In this document: positions 60,396-60,646 of the stretch, one piece after another
Layout: every line of letters begins with the position of its first letter
Position numbering within the stretch: position 1 is the first letter of the stretch
Origin: Actinomycetota bacterium
Lineage (GTDB): Bacteria > Actinomycetota > Actinomycetes > Nanopelagicales > Nanopelagicaceae
Direction of reading: 5' to 3'
Assembly: GCA_947372965.1 (NCBI GenBank)
Contig: CANBVR010000002.1
Location: forward strand, 1-60,646
Length of the DNA: 60,646 bases
Notes under the pieces: generated by a model
The model's input: only the letters and a program-made list of their open reading frames with translations
The model's database searches: none
Told to the model about the DNA's origin: nothing
Position numbers and translations under genes: made by a program

Positions 60396-60646
60396 ATGCC
60401 AGCAGTAACCGTTCCTGATATCACCGTACTACCTAAAGTTGTTGCTGATGCAACAGCTAAAGCTAGACGAGTCAAGAGCGTTACTACCGCGCCTCAAGGT
60501 TTTGAGGGCGAAGGCTTTCCAGTTCGGCGAGCATTTGCTGGAGTTGATCTGGCAGATTTAGATCCGTTTATTCATTTAGATCAGATGGGTGAAGTCGAAT
60601 ACGCACCTGGTGAACCAAAGGGAACGCCATGGCACCCGCACCGCGG
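60396..60646 (+). CDS. Pirin-family protein, N-terminal part (3' end outside window)
   Basis: The 83 residues visible before the window ends contain FPVRRAFAGVDLADLDPFIHLDQMG and the metal-binding PWHPHR of pirins, just after YAPGEPKGT. Pirins are cupin-fold proteins with Fe(II); some are quercetinases, and others act as redox or transcription cofactors. AGAGGAG lies before the ATG. The remaining cupin barrels and the second metal motif lie outside the window. Confidence 0.9.
   Translation, partial: MPAVTVPDITVLPKVVADATAKARRVKSVTTAPQGFEGEGFPVRRAFAGVDLADLDPFIHLDQMGEVEYAPGEPKGTPWHPHR

Noticed and set aside
1-60646. CRISPR arrays, insertion sequences, rRNA genes, prophage
   Set aside because: No spaced repeat arrays, transposase or integrase frames, rRNA stretches or phage structural genes were seen on either strand.

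Overview
The window looks like a chromosomal segment of a small, streamlined actinobacterium. Actinobacterial marker genes are dense: two WhiB regulators, MtrA/MtrB, PdtaS, the mycothiol gene mshB, DUF3107, DUF3117, DUF3499 and DUF5719 proteins, and an actinobacterial-type dapD and dapC. Base composition is moderate, with many AT-rich third positions. Genes are packed with 1-11 base overlaps, and no gap reaches 300 bases. This combination fits freshwater acI-type Nanopelagicales (Planktophila/Nanopelagicus-like). That placement is inference from gene content and style, not from a marker phylogeny.

Layout. 1-12.7 kb: a SpoIID/LytB fragment, dapD, a LOG-family hydrolase, an isolated sigma-region-4 mini-protein, DUF3117, pepA, an O-methyltransferase, htrA, tatB, mrp, a soluble MgtE-N/CBS protein coupled to an NRAMP-like transporter, a DMT exporter, a PHP phosphatase and MarC. 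The order recalls the mycobacterial dapD...sigE-htrA-tatB-mrp region, but no full sigE or rseA is present. 12.4-20.2 kb: DUF3107 and a TetR regulator facing moeZ, then mshB, a DUF6113 protein, reverse-strand cysS and an SH3-like mini-protein, then fdxA, dapC and a methyltransferase. 20.3-24.1 kb: a UraA-type permease with a strong terminator, an oxidoreductase, a sugar-nucleotidyltransferase and WhiB2. 24.1-37.9 kb: a large GT2 protein, DUF5719, DUF3499, phosphomannomutase, ahcY, mtrA, mtrB, comF, secA and an Rv3235-like protein. This is a conserved actinobacterial block, but tmk, lpqB and hpf are missing from their usual places. 38-42.2 kb: a SAF-domain protein, a ParA-like protein with a degenerate P-loop, PdtaS, WhiB1, tRNA-Arg(CCG) and MsrA. 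42.2-48.7 kb: TerC, two PLP sulfur-amino-acid enzymes around a FAD oxidoreductase, two small membrane proteins and a SulP transporter without STAS.

48.8-56.8 kb is a surface-polysaccharide locus. A forward glycosyltransferase meets a seven-gene reverse-strand operon: ABC-2 permease, ABC ATPase, glycosyltransferase, and four enzymes resembling the WbpD, WbpE, WbpB and WbpA steps to a diacetamido-uronic acid sugar nucleotide. 56.9-60.6 kb carries an exported lysine/alanine-rich histone-like protein, a short hibernation factor (hpf), nnrD, a permease fused to a YHS domain, a lipoprotein and the start of a pirin gene.

Points of most interest: dapC lacks any ATG/GTG/TTG start before its conserved core; a soluble MgtE-like sensor is translationally coupled to an NRAMP-like transporter with altered metal-site motifs; a sigma-4-only mini-protein lies behind a perfect 14-base palindrome; repeat arrays that look like operators precede the TetR and pirin genes; and part of a GEMM-I-like riboswitch sequence sits upstream of a CpaB-like gene. 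No mobile elements, CRISPR arrays or rRNA genes were seen.
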